In this document: positions 27,801 to 40,100 of the stretch, one piece after another
Layout: each line of letters opens with the position of its first letter
Numbering within the stretch: the first letter of the stretch is position 1
Assembly (NCBI GenBank): GCA_035041965.1
Contig: JAPYMA010000652.1
Span: forward strand, 1 to 64,000
Reading direction: 5' to 3'
Length of the DNA: 64,000 nt
Origin: Anisakis pegreffii
Taxonomy: Eukaryota; Nematoda; Chromadorea; Rhabditida; Anisakidae
Notes under the pieces: model-generated
What the model was told of the DNA's origin: nothing
Database searches by the model: none
Seen by the model: the letters and a program-made list of their open reading frames with translations, nothing else
Translations under genes and position numbers: made by a program

Positions 27801-29067
27801 CCTTGAAGAACAACGTCCTCGTCTCATACTGTATACCCGGAACTGACCAATTCCCGACTCCATCCTCAGCACCTGAACAACATAACAATAAACCACAACA
27901 AGCCTTTAATATACCTTTAATTACCATAATTAATTAATAAACAAACAATAAATGCAACACCACTATAACAACCAAAGCACTCACACGCCAAATTGCTAGT
28001 GTACTGAGCCAACGCCTCAGGTTCGTCTTGTGAATACCAGAATATCCACAGCTCTTTGATGACATCAATTCGATAGTCTGGCAATTGCAGTGTTGATAGC
28101 TGATTACTGGTATGCGTCGGTTGTCTCCTCCACGCGCACAATATACCTATAATTATTATTATTATTATTAATTACCACAGTGATTTATAATGACAATAAC
28201 AAAGAGTAATCTATTAAAAATAGGAATAAACGAAATGAAAATGAGCACAATAATGAATAGTAATTACCGGATTGTAGGCATTTTGAGTAGGCTTGTAGTA
28301 TTGGATCATTCTCGACATTTGTCCATTGACGATTCGTTAAAGGCGTTGTGAGGCACTTCCATTTCAAACCGTTCAGTTCGGTCTGAAATTATAATTATTA
28401 TAAACAATAAAAAAGAACAGCGAGCACGATGGCATCAAACTGAAATGAAACAGCCTGAGGGGTGAGGCAGTGATCGGGCCACTTGGCTATCGAGTGAACA
28501 CTAGGGCACCACAAGGTTGTGCAGTATTTTTACTGCAGCCATAATCAGATACACCAAATGACGATGCCACCAAGCAACTATACAGCATCCAACCACACCA
28601 CAATGCCCCACACAACCAATTATCGGTGCTGATCAATGAACTACCAAACGTTCAGCACCACTCTCGAACCCACAATACAGTCACAACCGTCTCTGATGCA
28701 CCATCAAAAACAACAAACCACCTAATCACCACTCACCAACCAACAATGACTGATATGACACTGTCACCTTTTATCAGTCGTAACTGATGTGCAGAGATGC
28801 AGAGACAAAAAAACAGAGACAAAAAACGCACAGACACAAAAAAAGATCAAATTTCATCTGAGCGCGCGCGCTCGAACCAATTAAGATCAGTTCAAAAACA
28901 ACGGTCAAATCAAAATTCCCTCCCAAAATGATCAAAAAATTCTTTCCTTGCCAATTCACCTGAAAAAAAAACAACAAAAAAGCACTACTGACCAGAGCAA
29001 AAACGTTCGTATGACAATCCTCCAACGTGCCACCGTTTGTTGGAGTTACTTTGGATGAGCTCGACAT
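13614..29067 (-). CDS. let-19: Mediator complex subunit 13 (MED13/LET-19), complete
   Basis: MED13 is the large subunit of the CDK8 kinase module that docks the kinase onto Mediator and represses or tunes RNA polymerase II transcription. My 47-exon model sums to 8967 nt (2988 aa plus stop). Exon 1 is 29067-28993, exon 2 28382-28268, exon 3 28146-27985; exon 47 is 13749-13614. The N-terminus carries the MED13 signatures [41 protein letters not shown] and [11 protein letters not shown]. The middle (roughly 27.2-19.5 kb) is long and rich in Asn, Gln, Gly and Ser, with poly-Q and an HHAHHHHHH run. The C-terminal MID/PIWI-like part begins near 19.4 kb ([32 protein letters not shown]) and ends with [27 protein letters not shown], typical of the family. 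Individual mid-gene exon ends are less certain. The intron at 16158-16374 contains a small transposon remnant. Confidence 0.95.
16232..16308. mobile_element. Mini GGCACTT element in a MED13 intron
   Basis: Left end GGCACTTGCGTACTTTGGGG is followed by a GACCCGCAC...GTGCGGGTC palindrome and a degraded right end (CCCCTAAAGTGAATAAGGGCC). The copy is little more than two joined termini. CTCTATCC precedes the element (16224-16231) and recurs at 16309-16316, five bases beyond the expected end, a likely 8-bp target duplication with a small insertion. Confidence 0.75.
17186..17203. repeat. 18-bp perfect palindrome at a MED13 splice acceptor
   Basis: CCTGAAATTAATTTCAGG is its own reverse complement. 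The minus-strand intron ends in its ATTTCAG and the exon (17186-17085) starts with the terminal G. The same 18-mer recurs at two other acceptors of this gene. Confidence 0.9.
22525..22542. repeat. 18-bp perfect palindrome at a MED13 splice acceptor
   Basis: The same 18-mer as at 17186 is positioned identically relative to the acceptor of the exon at 22525-22403. Confidence 0.9.
24034..24051. repeat. 18-bp perfect palindrome at a MED13 splice acceptor
   Basis: This is the third copy of the same 18-mer, at the acceptor of the exon at 24034-23897. Imperfect versions occur at acceptors near 15837, 16157 and 21833. Confidence 0.9.
24800..24832. repeat. (AAT)n microsatellite in a MED13 intron
   Basis: Uninterrupted AAT units lie between exons 24766-24565 and 25140-24851. 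Similar, shorter AAT/AAC tracts occur in most introns of the window. Confidence 0.9.
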
Positions 29068-32000
29068 TACTGTTGCTGGCGAATACGAATTATTACTATT
29101 TAATACACTGTTTATGGTCGTATCAATATTATCACGATTAATATGATTATTACTATTATTAATAACAGAACGGTGTTGAGTGGTTGCTGTGTGGCGATGT
29201 GCGCGCCTCCAACTCGCCGAGTACTTATCCCAAGCGTTTGAGGATGCCGTTACTCGACGCTTCTTTCAATCACCTCGTGCCCGATGCAATTCTAAATTTC
29301 TTTTTCAATTTATGGAAAATACGTTTCCCTGAAAATCTTCTCCACAAATTTCCCGAATTCTCACCAATTCTTCTCGTTTTTTCCTGCCCAAACGGCCAGC
29401 AATACCCCGACACTTCACACTGCAAAAATCACCGCCGCTGCACTCTTCAGCACTACACAGACAAATCCGAATACCGATCGTAATAATAACGCTATGAATA
29501 TCAATAATATTACGAATAATAATAGTAGCAATAAATTATTATTATTATTAATTGTCGGTTGCAGCACAACACAAAATCAAATAATCCAATTGATTTTCAG
29601 CTGCAAGATCTGAGCCGTCTGAGCCAAATTTGAATGATGGCTTTGGCGCGAAATGAGTACTTTTTGGCGGCAGTTCGCAGCAGCCGAATGGCAGCAGCAG
29701 TAACAGTACGAATAAAAGCGGTTGCAACAAGAGCAACAATGCAGTGAAGTAGTTTGCAGCGTTTGGGTGATGTGACTTTTGTGATGAGTATTCATAAAGT
29801 TTGAGCACTTTTTAGGCGTGTAGGACGACGATGGAGTGACGGACAAACTCGATGCTGACAGATGCTGCGATGCTGCTTGCAAGCATTACGATGAAAATAT
29901 CAATGTAGAGTTTTTATGTAGTGAAGTGAATATTGCGCTCAGAGTTTATAATAATTTGTTTGTGAATTTGACGCACGGGTTATTTCGTTGGATCAGAAAT
30001 AATAATTATTATTTTATGAGAAATTCAATCTGAAACTGAAATCAGCGCTGAATTATTATAACGAAAGTAAAACTAATAGTGACAATAACACATGTGCAAT
30101 AGTGGGTTCAATAAAACAACACATTATACGAACGCGAGCACGCGTATTTTAATCCGACAGATCGTACTAATCGCAACAATCCTAACACGAACATCACCTT
30201 AACAGCAACAGTAAAAATAATCATAATATAATTAATAATACTAGCAATAACAATGATAATAGTGATGATAATACTAGTATACGAAAACAGTGGAAAGAAT
30301 CATTGCTTTATAATCATCATCATTATCAGATCATCTTATCAATTCATTTCACTTGATAATACTGCATAATATAAGATAAGCGCAAGCAGCAGCGGTCTTT
30401 TAAGCAGTGTCTGTCTGCTCGTCGCAGTCTGCGCTGTTCTATTCTCGTGTCGTCTCGTATTGACAGCTGGCTTATTATTCGCCTAGTTGGCTAGTTATTG
30501 CTATTGCTATATGGCACACTATCATTCACTTGAAATGTTACGTGATCCATCCATCAATAAATACATTAACGCAAGCGCAATAAAGAATATTTGTAAACAA
30601 ATTAGGTGTTCGCACGAATCGCTCTCGGAAAACTACTTCTTCCAGTTCATTCACTACTTTTTGCTTGCAGCATGCGACATGATCGATCGGCGGCAAGCTT
30701 ACGCTGTGCTCTTTCCATTGTATTCTGATTTCTCAACAGAATAAACAGACGAAATCACGAAAAAACAATGTGATGATCGGCGGCATTATTTCTCGAAACT
30801 GCCTCGCCCAGAATGTCGTCTACTCACCTCCAACTAATTCATTTCCTCTTCCTTTCTCATGTCTGCTGCCGCCGCCGCCGCCGCCTATTACATTCTCTTC
30901 GCCAAAAAACACTTCTCTGCTCGTTTTGCCCCGACTACTGTTCGTCTCCTCTACACAACACAACATAATCTTACTCAGTTGGACGATGCTTCCTTCTTCT
31001 TGCAAGCTTCCTCGCTGTTAACAGCCAGCTGGCTGACTGGATGGCTAACTTTAGCACTTGCTTGGTGGAACGCCACCCGACTGGCATCAAGCAGTAGTTC
31101 CCTTCTATTCCTTTTCTCAAACAAACAATCACACAAAACAAGAGAGCATAACGACTGTCAAAGACCAAAAGATACGCGAATAGAACGAGGGGAATGCACG
31201 CGAACACGACTAACAGAGAAAGAAACTGCCCTGCCAAGATTGACGACCGACTTGCTTTCAAAACTTGCAATTCATTTCAACACTTACATATAACACACAA
31301 CTATTTAAACGAACACAACTTCTATCATCATCATCAGCAGCAGTAACAGCTCAATAATGCCTATCATATGATAACTTGGCATATATCAGAGTGAATAAGG
31401 GCATTATTATTATTATTATCGATACATTCTTCATTATTTCTTTCTCGCTGTTATCTTTATGTCTACATCATAGAGCATCATCTAGAAGTCATACAACAAC
31501 TCACCACAACCAGCTCTCAATGACACTTGTTCGTCGATTTGATTTGATCGCGTTTAAATGTCTCCTGAATAAGTACGCAATCAGTAAAAGTCATACGGAC
31601 GGACACACAACTAACGATATATGTTTACACAGCCAATATGAGAACAACTATTGTGCCTGCTGCTACCGCTATGCTTTGTTGCGGTTGGCGAAAGGCGACC
31701 AGTTCCTCACCACCAAACAACTTCGAGGCCTCAGCCTTCCTTAAACAATCCTCAGTTTATCGCTGATCTCAACAAATCTGATTGTGAGCTTTAATCCACC
31801 GACCAATGAACACCACTTGAAAAAACAAAATCAAAACAGAAGATGCTTCGCACACGCGCGTGACAGTGGTATTTTTGGCGAAAAGTTACCGATCATGTCA
31901 GGCAGCTACCTCATTAAGGCAGTGTCACTTACCAACGCCCGCCGAACTTGATAAGCTAACTATCGTTCAAAATAGAGTCGGTGCGCAGTCAGCGGCGGAA

Positions 32001-35000
32001 CTCAAATTGGCGGGAGGACGCGTGGGCGGAACGCACGCCGACGCCACTGCACTATTGGCACACGGCCAGCTGGTGTGACGGCGGGTGGGAGCAACGTGCC
32101 AAACGCAAGGCGCAGAGCGCCGCCGACTGCATTTTCTGAGTTTTTGGCCGCAAATTTTGAGCAGTGTACGTGTTTTCAGTGTGTACACCTGTTCGTGTTC
32201 ATGTTCGCGTTCAAATTTGTTATGTTTTCATTTCATAAACACATCATAGACTCTCACTCACTCATAGAAATATCCATACGTATGATCAACAATTCGAACA
32301 AAAATATTGCTACACGCTCAATCACACATCTATTCACATAGTGATTGCTCTGTGAGCGTGCCGCAGCAAAACAACACTAATAGTTCAACTACCTGCATTA
32401 TTCATTCATTCAGAACATATATGATACACAAATTCGCCTACCATTCACCTTGAATTACGCCTCATCCAAAGTCTAATCATGAGCAATCAATCACGAAATA
32501 AAACTGAATCACACAAAAATCATTTCAAGACATCGAACGTTCCTAAATTGTTGAGAGCAAAAACATCGTGGTGGTTTCCTTATTGATGTAAGCAGCACCT
32601 GACCGCAATTCAAAGTGCTTACTTTGAAAGCTTTCGCAATCGACCCGAAAACTCCAGATTGACAAGTGCATAAACCCCAGATTTAACTCTAATTAGCTAC
32701 CATACAAAGAAACGCAGGGTACCCGGAATATATCTGGGAAAACCGATTCGTTTGAGAACGACTCTCTTAGTCGGCATAATCACTGATTCTTTTCTGTAGA
32801 GACAGAAGATGGTGACACCATTTGTCCATAACGATCATATACTCATCCTTCTTTCCTCTACACAAATACGGACTAACACAAGCTACAACATGCACACACA
32901 AACACATAAATAAATCTGAACGTTAAAATACTGCTAAAAAATCACTCTAAAACGTTTGTCAGTTCAGCAAGTTGCTCACTGCAAAACGATGAGATTACTT
33001 AACAATGGCAGCACTCAATCAATATAAAAAAACACCCTTCCCGCACCACTAAAAACAATCAATAGAATTATTATCAAAGAGACAATATCAACTACACTCA
33101 TCCATGTACATGTACACACTCTTTACCAAATGCTATTCAATACTAGAAATCAACGACGCCATTGACGTATCAATAAACTATGAAAAGGAGGATTAAAGGC
33201 ACGAATCTATTAAAAGAACTGAACATATAACTACTGCAATATGAGCAATCAATATGTACAAGTAGCAATATTGATGACATTATTAATGTTCAGTTCGCCG
33301 ACGGTAATGCTAACACAATAAGCCCCAGACAAAACTAACCACATGGCGAGCACCTTGCATACCTCAGGTGCACCTTGAAATGGAACTGAAGCAGGCACTG
33401 AAGCGGATTAGGAGGAATCAAGCTGACCTTTCTGACAGATTACCTTTCCAAGTCTATAATGTACAAATTACCATCATACAACCACTGTAAATAAAATTTT
33501 CCTACGCGGAAATAAAAACAAATTCAAATTCACAGTTTGCCTGTAGCGTTTTTGATATAATATCACATAAAACTACTTATTATTATTATTGTTGTTGTTA
33601 TTAGTATTATTATCGCAAATACTGATCGTTGATCGATATAATCATCTTTACTGCATTCATCACGACATTTCCGCAATGTTTTGGTGGGACCATATTATTA
33701 CCGTGTGAATCATAAATATTATTATTACTATCATATAATAGCATTATTATTAATAGTAGTATCATGTTATCAGCATCAATCGTACACACCTTGGGGATTA
33801 CGATGACATATGACATCAGGGAAAGTGAACAAAGCGTGCAAGATAACGCTATGGAAATGACTCGTAATAGGAATGATAACGCCAATATTAATGAGACGAT
33901 ACCTGGACAAAGCTTCACCTGAACACCCTCATACACCAACCCTAACGCTTCCACCTATGCAAGCATAATGTAATCACATCCAGTACTTGAGCAATAATTG
34001 AACCAGCGCAGTATCATTATCAATCGCAGTATCGATCGAATCGCATCTGATCAAGCACTGATCAAACCAAACACAAACAAAAGCACAAAGCGATAATTGA
34101 ATGAATGCAAACCGCTTCAAAGCGACTAACAACAAAAAAAACCACAAACAAACGAAAAGACGACGACGACGCAAATATTATAAAATGGTTCAACGCTATA
34201 AAACCATCCCATCGCATCGTATCCATCCATCCATCTCATCTCACTTATCCATTCAAATCATATCAAATCGAATCAATGCTACCAACAAAACTGTTCATAT
34301 AATGCTGCTGCTGCTATCTGTCGACTCACTCCGTCAATTCACTCTATCATCAATGTTAGATGTACACACATACATACGTCAATAAGGTACACGGCATCAA
34401 ACACGGTTAAAACATCACATCAGCCTCACTATCTCCTATTAATCCTCTTTCCTATCCCATCCCCTCTTCCCTCTACTCTCACTCCGTTCATCACCTTCCT
34501 GCTAGCCGCCTATTTCATACGGACTAATCGATGCCTAGTTTATACTCGTTTATCCCCTCATCTATACTCAATATGTCAACTATTTCAGTAGTGTTATAGC
34601 GTTATCGCATCACCACGTCTATTCCACCCTCTCTCTCGTCGTCCTCCCACAATACACCTTTTTATCTTTTCCTCATCGCGATCTCTGATTTCGCCTAATT
34701 CTCTGCACACCGTCCAAACCCTATGTGTACTATCGAAGTACCCTCATACCCTTTATCCGCCCTATATAGTAAAATTCGTTGAACTCAAAATTCGCGCCGC
34801 ATACACTATCTTGCCTGGTCGCTCTCATCTCCGCCCAAGCCTAAGCCGTTCACTTTTAAAACTTATCGTACACACCAGCTAAGGAAAGCGAAAAGGAAGA
34901 AAATAATAGAAATGACATCCAAATCGGATCTACCACCTTCCCCTGTCGGCAAAAATCTTCGGGTTCCAGCGTAGGCTTAAGTTCTCACGACAACGAGACG

Positions 35001-36112
35001 TTCAGGTCTCGCGAGCCAAAAAAAATTATGACACAATACAATTAACAATCGAACACAGTCAAGCGAAAATAAATCAATAACACTATCAAGCAACACTCAC
35101 ATTGATTTCTCAACACTGCTCTATCAAAACGACTAAAATTTTTTTGAGAGACGCGTCTTTTTTTACATTACAAACAACATCCGTAACGCCATATCTTACA
35201 CAGATCATTGGGCAAATCATAAATTCATCATTAAATGTGAAATCAACCGCAAAACATCGCACAAAGCGCCCAGAAATTTCATGAAAAATGAGAATTCCAT
35301 AGGAATTACACAGTTTTTTCCCGAAAGTTCACCAGACGTCTGCGACCGCGAAACTTCGCACATCGGTTCGCAGCACAAATTCGAATTGAATTCACATCTC
35401 AAAACGCTACAGCTTCAACTCGAGTGCACGACAATGCGAAACAAACAGAACGTAACTAGAGAGAAGATAACGTTAATACAATGTGAGAGGAAAATAAAGT
35501 AAGTTTAAAAAATGTGTAAAACATAGAAAAATATCAAAATTCGCAGTAAAGACTGCAAAAATTCAACCGATCATTAGCAACTATTCAATATTAATTAGAA
35601 AATGCCTACAATTGATCACAATAATCTCACTTTGTTTTAAAATCTCCAGCTGATCAACAATTCAAATGTATATTCCGTGAACTACACGAAAATAATGTAC
35701 ATACTCACATTCAACTCTTTATATCACGATGAAACTTTCAAAATTCAATACAATACTTTATTCATCGTACTTTACTTAAATACTTTATTCACCGTCAGAT
35801 ATGTCAACAATACATTAATCTAAGTCAACCAAGCAGTTCACTTACTCCGTATAAGTCATATTCTTATCAAAAAATTAGACATATCCTCCAAAATTAAAGG
35901 TTCATCTCCTTGAAATTTGTGACATATGCTCACTGCTCGAGGCCATGTCTACTATTCCCCTTCCTCACCCTTCCAAAAGTATGTGAAAACCTTACATAAA
36001 TTATATTATGTCAAACTTATACAACCGTAACATTTTCAACAGCACACAAACAAACAAACAAAAAACAACCAGCAGAAAAAAGTGTGCGGTAAAAATTAAC
36101 TCCGAAATTGAA
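29068..36112. other. Seven-kb region without a convincing gene; MED13 upstream side
   Basis: The left end must contain the MED13 promoter. A GC- and CpG-richer island at about 31975-32150 contrasts with AT-rich surroundings and could be a distal promoter or an old element. Open frames at 30487-30744, 30859-31293, 31376-31744 and 33610-33954 have no recognisable domain. The last (minus strand) has hydrophobic stretches and plausible splice signals but is unsupported. No tRNA, rRNA or repeat array was seen. Confidence 0.5.
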
Positions 36113-36635
36113 TCAATAAAATTCCATCGTTTCATCCAAATCATTTCGTATTCCATCGGCTGAAGCGATAAACTCACTCTGGCCGATCACATTATCATCA
36201 TCGCCTTGAGATTCTGCAATTGTCAACAATAAATTATCATTATTATTGCAATTATTATCACTTGTTCTTTTTCCTATTATTGACTGTTCATATCATTACT
36301 ATTACTGTAATAAAAAATAAAAGTACCATTCTGCGGCATATTCCGTGAATGATCCTCTGCAACGGCACCCTCCTCCATGCAATCTTCGCTTTCTGTGTAT
36401 GGACAGAAATTTTCACAGATTGTCGATTTTTGTTGCTGCTCTTCAGTGTGAGATAGTGACACTGCTGCAAATAAAAGCACCGGTTATGAATATTCTTAGA
36501 ATTATGTCAATACTATTGTTATTATTGAAACAATCACTGAATCACCATTACCATTCTCTTTCATCACAACGAATTTGTTTCTATGTTCCATCTTACACGA
36601 CTGATCCGTACGTTCGACTGCGTGTTTCATCTCAT
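36113..36635 (-). CDS. Three phase-coherent coding exons, gene identity unclear
   Basis: The exons are 36635-36552, 36464-36327 and 36213-36113, each bounded by canonical sites (GCAG acceptors, GTAATG and GTACTT donors). Their phases fit together exactly and end in TGA. They encode about 107 acidic, hydrophilic residues (for example EEQQQKSTICENF, YTESEDCMEEGAVAED, ESQGDDDNVIG) with no domain I recognise. The first exon needs one nucleotide from an upstream exon. The only coding sequence close upstream is the last exon of the nuclear receptor, which contains a possible phase-1 donor (ATCG/GTTCGC near its 3' end). So these could be an alternative C-terminus of the receptor or the end of a separate small gene whose first exon I did not find. 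Confidence 0.5.
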
Positions 36636-36931
36636 CTGCAATTTAAAACAATGACACAAAATTAGACACAAGCCACATCATAGCCTGGCTGGCTTAAGCC
36701 CGAAACTGAGTGCTATATCAATATATATCTAATAATACTGGAATCGGCCAGGCTATCGAACGTTGTTGACGTTGCTGGCCACAATGCGTTTCCAATCAGT
36801 CCTCGACCTTGCTAAGAATATCTACTAATAATAATAAATAATTGTATCTAATCATAATAGTAGTATACTAACACTAACCGCAATAAATAACAATAAATTC
36901 AAAAATACTGTTGGTCTCGAATGGAAATTCT

Positions 36932-37070
36932 GTGCGCGCGCAGCACCGTGCAGCGATGGGTGGAGCCTACAGCCGCGCTGACGGCGACGCTTAGGGGTGT
37001 GCCGCGGCTACCAATTAAGTCCCACCCACCGTTGCACGCTGCCCCTTGCGCGCGCGCGCTCTCTACTCGG
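36932..37070. repeat. GC-rich imperfect inverted repeat
   Basis: TGTGCGCGCGC and a CACCGTGCAGCGATGGGTGG arm face CCCACCCACCGTTGCACGCTG and a GCGCGCGCGCGC run. The interior (CCGCGCTGACGGCGACGC) is far richer in GC than its surroundings. It is probably a decayed inverted-repeat transposon; no target duplication was found. Confidence 0.45.
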
Positions 37071-37117
37071 CACGGTATTTATGCTCTAAGGCAGTAATTT
37101 TAACGCTAGTGATGAAA

Positions 37118-40100
37118 TTAATAACAAAAACGCGAACCGATAAAGAAGTGCGCTCTTTGAAAGGGGGTCGGCACGGGCGTATAACCGAATTCGGGTGAAT
37201 TCGGCGGCGTGGTGTGCAGGAGGAGGAGATTATCGTCGAGATTCAGCGCCGATGTGATCTCTTGGAACGACGTCATATTCGGAGTAATCGTCAGATTATA
37301 GGCCGCATCTGACTCGTCGTTCGCCGCCTGCTGCGAGTCCTTGCCAGACGACTCCAAACTGAAATTCCACTCAGCTCCACCTTTTCTTGCAATTTTCAGT
37401 TGCGAAATTACTAGTGAGTAAACAAAAGGCGGCGGGTCGGGCTCAAGTTTGGTGCCAGAACTCAAACCCCGTCGATCGCCACATCTACTCTCTCACACGC
37501 CGTACGTATAACAATAAGAATAATAAAAAACAAACAATGGCGCTAATAATGATAAAAATAAAGATAATAAATAAAACCCACGCATTATAATTCTGATGAT
37601 CGGGAAGTGCAATGTTGAAATGACCATTAAAATCGAAATCAAATGAAGACGAGCTCGTGTGACTGCTTGCCAGCGAAGATATCGACGACGAGGATGAGGA
37701 ATTTTTTATTGTGTTCTTGTTATATTTATTATTATTTCCATTTGTTACTATACTATTGCTGTTATTATTATCACTGTTGATATTATCGTTTAAGTTGTAT
37801 ATTTTATGATTATTATCGAGTAGTTCCAGCATTAAATGATCGCCGAACCGTTCAGTGCCCGCTGATTTCGCGATTGATTCGATATTTTCGCGCATTAGTT
37901 CACCAAGAATCTGAAAATGTGTTAGGAGAATGGATTCCACTGCGAGCTATTGTGAGCGCGTGTGCACACCTACAATTAGCCGTAAGAAAAAAAATGGAGA
38001 AGCGAAAGCTCACCGTAATATTGGGCAAAAACAAGAGAATATTGCCGAATCTGGCGGACGCAATTTGCTTGGGATGTGTCTCGCGTACAACGTGATAGAA
38101 CGTCTCCTGCAGACGATCACGCATCTCACTGATCTGCTCTTGTGCCTCCTCGGACAACTTCTTCAGATCTTAATTCATCATCATTGCTACAACACTTGAT
38201 TTCGAGCAAATTCTCCCAGCCATCCGCGTTGGAGAGTCGAGCCCGCCAAGCACCACCCCTGAACTATCGCCGACATCAAATCAACTCAAAACTTACACGG
38301 ATTCAGAATGATGATCGCTTCGAACAGCGCAATTTCGTGATCGTTGAAATTCATATTGCGGAACGGCTCAACCAGTTCATCGAACGCTCTTTCTATGAGT
38401 CGATTCGATAAGTGACTGAAATCTTTTCGTGCGTCACAGTCAGGTTGATGATGATCGCACGGATTTTTAAGCACTGAACCACCTGAACTACTGCCTTAAA
38501 CATCACGTCTCCGTCATCACTGTGCTCGGCTGGGCCGGGCCAGTGCTCTGAACAACGAAGGCGAGGATATTTCTGTGTGAGATTTTGGTTCGGTCTGGTG
38601 GCGTTTAGCGATACCACCGGCACAAACTTCACCCACACACCGTTTACTATAGATTAATGCAACGCAGCTGTCGTCTAAACTTAATTACGCACCCACCTCC
38701 AATAATGAATGAATGAAATTCAAAAATCGAACACAAAAAATAAATTCCCACTTACTATGGCTCCTCAAACACTTCACTCGCATTTCGCGGAACGTAACCA
38801 AAGTTACACAAACACATTATGTTGTCTGCATTAACATTATCGCTGTTGCTATCACCATTAATAGCATTTTTATTATTATTTATATAATTCAAAACTGTTG
38901 CAGTTTGCACACAAAATGAGAATATTGTTAACGGTGCGTATGCATTTCGTATTAATATTAACTGAAAAATGCTTTTTTAAATATTATCTCTCAAACAGAA
39001 ACCAAAAAACTGACCTTAAAGAGTACAATAATAATACTCAGCAACAGAATAATAAGCAACCTTATCACGGATCCTCTTCAAGTCCATAATATCAAATAAA
39101 TTATTTATCCAGTCAATTACTGCAATTAGTCGTCGATGTGCCACTGCGGGCAATTCGTCATTCTCCACTTTACGATATGCCTCGTAGCGGATCTAGATGG
39201 ACATACACATACACATAGATTAATAATGAAAGAACAATGGAAAGACGGATGTGTAACGCTTCACGGAAAGACAACATAAAAAATGAGGAACTACGTTCGA
39301 TGACCAAAGTGAAAGACATAGTAAACGAATTGTATATCAGTAAAAGAAGATGGGCTGGGCACATAGCGAGAATGAATGATAACCGTTGGACTAGTCGAAT
39401 AACGCAGTGGATTCCAAGAGGAGTGAAGAGGCCCCTGGGCAGACCACGAATGAGATGGGATGAACCGCTTGTCAGAATGTTTGGTCAGGAATGGAAAAGG
39501 TCTGCTCAACAAAGAGTAACATCGGGATCGGTAGACCTGCGCCCACACAGAGAGCGAAGACAGGTCGCTAGGTATTAATCTATACTATTTGCTATTAATG
39601 TTGTATACACGAAGTATCATCATTATTGTCAACCATAATAAAAATCCTTCAAGTAGCAATTGTGTGAACAGACCTCGGTACGTTTACCTTTCAAAACTGA
39701 TGCATCCCGTAAAACATCCACCAATGAAACACTCTTCAGGGGGTAGATGATTTTGGCATTCTCGTGCGTGTCACCTTTACTGACCTGAAATTATTTTCGA
39801 AATTTTTTAGGAATGCGACCTAAAACTGTCCAAACTTTTGCGTCATCGCTCCGTTCAGGATGTCTACAAATGCACCAGAGATGCATAGGTTTGGCGTAAT
39901 GTCCACCGTACATCGCTCACAAACGACCGCAACCAAACGCCACAAAAAACAAGCCCCGCCCACCCGTCGTTGGCAGATTCGCCCCACAAACCCTTTTTCC
40001 GAATCCGATTTCACTTTATACATTTTATTAAAAGTAATAACAGTAATAATATTAATAACAGTAATAATAATAGAAACTTCGAAGTGGAATCAGTGTCTAT

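Noticed and set aside
30859..31293. 144-codon ORF beginning with poly-Ala
   Set aside because: The poly-Ala comes from a CCG-type simple repeat. No domain and no splice support.
33610..33954. Hydrophobic 114-codon minus-strand ORF
   Set aside because: Acceptor- and donor-like sites exist, but no recognisable protein and no partner exons.
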